From: CAYPKW01 sp964411425
GTDB taxonomy: Bacteria > Pseudomonadota > Alphaproteobacteria > Dongiales > Dongiaceae
Assembly (NCBI GenBank): GCA_964411425.1
Contig: CAYPKW010000027.1
Span: 1-30,437, forward strand
Direction of reading: 5' to 3'
Length of the DNA: 30,437 nucleotides
Part shown: piece after piece, positions 30,383 through 30,437 of the stretch
Layout of the letters: every line of letters begins with the position of its first letter
How positions within the stretch are numbered: position 1 is the stretch's first letter
Program-made: the position numbers and the translations under genes
The notes under the pieces: generated by a model
Told to the model about the DNA's origin: nothing
Databases searched by the model: none
What the model saw: the letters and a program-made list of their open reading frames with translations, nothing else

Positions 30383-30437
30383 CTAGAGCCTGATCGTTTC
30401 GCATTGAAGCACGTCGTGCTTCAACGCGAAGCGTGAA
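30383..30437. repeat. Palindromic repeat at the right edge (incomplete)
   Basis: After the SDR gene, TTCGCATTGAAGCACG (30398-30413) and CGTGCTTCAACGCGAA (30415-30430) form a 16-bp stem with one mismatch and a single-base loop. The flanking left sequence CTAGAGCCTGATCG looks like the outer arm of a longer palindrome whose partner would lie beyond the window. Repeats of this general look are dispersed in many alphaproteobacterial genomes. It could also act as a terminator for the usp-SDR pair. Confidence 0.6.

Overview
The window is chromosomal DNA from a GC-rich alphaproteobacterium, probably a Rhodospirillales- or Rhizobiales-like lineage. This rests on strong G/C bias at third codon positions, the family resemblance of Dxs, FabI, ProW and SppA, and two gene neighbourhoods common in that class: hdac-xseB-dxs-tlyA and pdxH-dnaJ-fabI-aroC. 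Both neighbourhoods are present but interrupted by accessory genes. No rRNA, tRNA, CRISPR array or intact transposase was seen.

Left part (1-6.4 kb): the 5' two thirds of an FAD-dependent amine oxidoreductase (minus strand, cut by the window edge), then a 183-bp transposon-like repeat. A tight transporter operon follows: two tandem MFS paralogues of identical length and an EamA-type exporter. It collides tail to tail with a persulfide dioxygenase-rhodanese fusion, the two stop codons sharing CTAG. A histone-deacetylase-family amidohydrolase follows.

Decayed island (6.4-8.0 kb): directly after hdac lies a DUF433/DUF5615 toxin-antitoxin pair whose toxin has a one-base frameshift. Next come a 303-bp nearly identical copy of the hdac 3' end (with an internal deletion removing the active site), and a hicB-hicA locus in which both genes are broken. 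An operon proX-proV-proW for compatible-solute uptake follows (8.0-12.2 kb, minus strand), with a terminator-like hairpin between proX and proV.

Centre (12.2-20.3 kb): a 600-bp gap holds a promoter/operator-like dyad and a possible structured RNA. Then come xseB, dxs, a terminator and a MATE exporter. A three-gene minus-strand cassette (MNT nucleotidyltransferase, HEPN protein, GIY-YIG-like protein) joined by two 4-nt overlaps has inserted between dxs/MATE and tlyA. It starts from an extended -10 promoter so close to the start codon that its mRNA may be leaderless. tlyA converges with the long-form signal peptide peptidase sppA.

Right part (20.3-30.4 kb): the minus-strand operon fabI-aroC-MFS, a 2-oxoglutarate/Fe(II) oxygenase converging with and overlapping a TPR-sulfotransferase, a DnaJ/CbpA co-chaperone and a glycine-zipper lipoprotein. 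The plus strand then carries pdxH, a cation diffusion facilitator, the second copy of the 183-bp repeat (inserted exactly at the CDF stop codon without changing it), a tandem universal stress protein and an SDR oxidoreductase. The window ends inside another palindromic repeat.

The most interesting items are the MNT-HEPN-GIY-YIG three-gene cassette, the TA graveyard flanked by an hdac fragment, the TA-flanked MITE pair, and the candidate RNA upstream of xseB.
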